Origin: Fragilaria radians
Lineage: Eukaryota; Bacillariophyta; Fragilariophyceae; Fragilariales; Fragilariaceae
Assembly: GCA_900642245.1 (NCBI GenBank)
Contig: CAAAJI010000078.1
Coordinates: 165,594 to 182,739, forward strand
Length of the DNA stretch: 17,146 bases
Direction of reading: 5' to 3'
Shown: in pieces, positions 15,681 to 17,146 of the stretch
Numbering within the stretch: position 1 is the stretch's first letter
Layout of the letters: each line of letters opens with the position of its first letter
Program-made: the position numbers and the translations under genes
The notes under the pieces: model-generated
The model's database searches: none
Told to the model about the DNA's origin: nothing
What the model saw: the letters and a program-made list of their open reading frames with translations, nothing else

Positions 15681-17146
15681 TTTTCTTTTTTCCTCAAGCA
15701 ACAATTACCGCACAAAACAATAGGACTCCATGTGTGTACTTAAAACATTTAAACATGTAAGAGAGCTTTCGCTAATTGTGTTCGCTTCATTGTTCTTACT
15801 TATCACAGTTTGACGACACTAATCTAACCCGAATTATAAGCATATTGGTGATTCAAACCAAAATGTAGCGTCATATCCGGAAACGCACCAGTGCTTTTAC
15901 TTGTGAAAATAACTTAAATAATAAGTTTAGAAGCGAGAAACGGAGAAATTTCACGATGAGTTAATATTTTCAGTTTTCCAATGTGCGTGCTTCAGCTCCT
16001 TTGCCCTGAAGAAGTTAGGAGATGACATGCTGAGAGAAAAAGAGAAGGAAAATTGAAGCAAAATCGAAGCTATCCTGTAAATATAATGACAGTTTTTAAT
16101 TGACAGACAGTTACAAATAATGTGTACTCCAAATTGAGAGACAACTTGAGGAAAATATTTACTCAGAGAGTGACCACAAATTTTGGTCAATCGACAATTC
16201 TGGGTGGCATGATTACATTTCAGTTATTGGTCCCTCTAAGGTGAAATCAAGGGAATGAGATATTCGAGAGAAAATTGCTAGTTTTTAGTGTTAAGTAGCT
16301 GGGCCAAATCAAACATCTAGAAAGTATGGGGCAGCATAAATATACCCAGAAATGTACAGATACATTTATTCCATACAAATAAACGGGAAAAAATGTCTTG
16401 CCTTCATCCTAACCACTAAATTCAAATGAATTGAAGAATAGATTGATTTTGCTAGATAAGTGTCTTGAAACTTACTAGAATTCATTCATGAGAAGTGTGC
16501 CAAGATAGACCTCCATCAAAGGATCATCACATTAATCACTACCCAAGAGAATCGATGGCAAGTCTTATCCCATAGTCCATCCTCAATCTAAGAAAATCTT
16601 TAACAGGTTTTACAACTTCCATATCTTGTTGGTAAGCTCATTTCATTGGTTGAAAAGTCTCTTTCCCCATCGCCCAATCACTATATAGGACGAAAAAATC
16701 GTGTGGCAGAAATTGCACTGCCTTAACCTGAATTTTAATCAATTTACTGATTTGTTTTTATTCAGAGAGTCCTCCGAACATTTTCCATGCTCTCACAGAC
16801 TTTTCAACCATCGTAATGATCGGCTGAAAGGATGTCATGTTTTCAAATCAATAAGAAATATCAATTTACGGCTGATCATTTCTTAATTGAAATCCTGATG
16901 TAGAAGTATTCTCGTAAACTGTTGTCATCTCACGATGTGCAAACTCACATTGTTGCTTAAATTTGAGTCATTTTAAGAGCTCATATAATTCAGCTTGAAG
17001 GCCTTGATAATTTTATTCATATAGATTTCTTTTGTTGAAAGCTATCCAATAGACAAATGTGTTTCAATTGTCTATTTTAAAAGCAGCGCACAAGGCGTAC
17101 GTCTTGCTTCGCACGTTTTCAATTTTCGTCTTTCACGGCGCGGACA
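15681..17146. other. 1.5-kb stretch without a supported gene
   Basis: No convincing gene on either strand. The region should include the 5' flank of the retroelement, but no LTR or primer-binding site was recognised. Minus 17006-16866 holds a frame of 45 sense codons broken by one internal stop whose composition looks protein-like, but I cannot name it. The last ~60 bases become GC-richer and may begin a promoter for a gene beyond the window. Confidence 0.4.
17048..17076. repeat. Perfect 9-bp inverted repeat beside a CCAAT box
   Basis: AATAGACAA (17048-17056) and TTGTCTATT (17068-17076) are perfect inverted copies with an 11-nt spacer. A CCAAT pentamer at 17046-17050 overlaps the left arm. 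About 60 bp further on lies CACGGCGCGGACA at the window edge. Together these could be upstream elements of an unseen gene. Confidence 0.4.

Noticed and set aside
1..17146. tRNA, rRNA or CRISPR arrays
   Set aside because: No B-box with cloverleaf potential, no rRNA-like block and no regularly spaced repeats were seen.

Overview
The window is nuclear DNA of a eukaryote. It has four protein-coding genes, two with short GT-AG introns (66 and 68 nt), AT-rich non-coding stretches of 1.5 to 3.4 kb, and a decayed Ty1/copia retrotransposon. The lineage cannot be fixed from the sequence. A divergent H2A/H2B pair, metazoan-like histone 3' stem-loops, a TSO1/LIN54-type CXC protein and a copia relic together suit an alga or other protist, but this is inference.

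Layout: 1-3442 has no recognisable gene, only minor repeats. 3443-5011 (+) encodes an unrecognised 522-aa hydrophilic protein with a basic patch and a C-terminal RVxF-like motif. It faces, tail to tail across 105 bp, a CXC-domain gene on the minus strand (5117-6502). I extend that gene by a second exon that completes a third CXC repeat (439 aa). 6503-9634 is gene-poor. 9692-10113 (-) is histone H2B, split by a 68-nt intron, and 10307-10684 (+) is histone H2A. They share a 193-bp divergent promoter with a CCAAT box overlapping an E2F-like GGCGCG core. Both genes carry, 29-41 nt past the stop, a 16-nt hairpin of 6-bp stem and 4-nt loop with matching flanks, the geometry of the animal/green-algal histone mRNA 3' stem-loop. 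10746-12443 is non-coding. 12444-15680 (-) is a copia relic whose decayed parts still lie in the order gag, zinc knuckle, protease, pre-integrase, integrase, reverse transcriptase, RNase H. 15681-17146 has no supported gene; its last ~60 bases become GC-richer and may lead into another promoter.

How the genes relate: H2A and H2B form the nucleosome dimer and are very likely co-expressed from one promoter, with 3' ends probably made by stem-loop processing. CXC proteins of the LIN54/TSO1 family bind DNA and act in cell-cycle gene control in animals and plants, so a nearby CXC gene is suggestive, but no link to the histones is shown here. The most notable points are the paired histone stem-loops, one of them on an intron-containing histone gene, and the three-CXC protein whose last repeat is only seen once an intron is removed.
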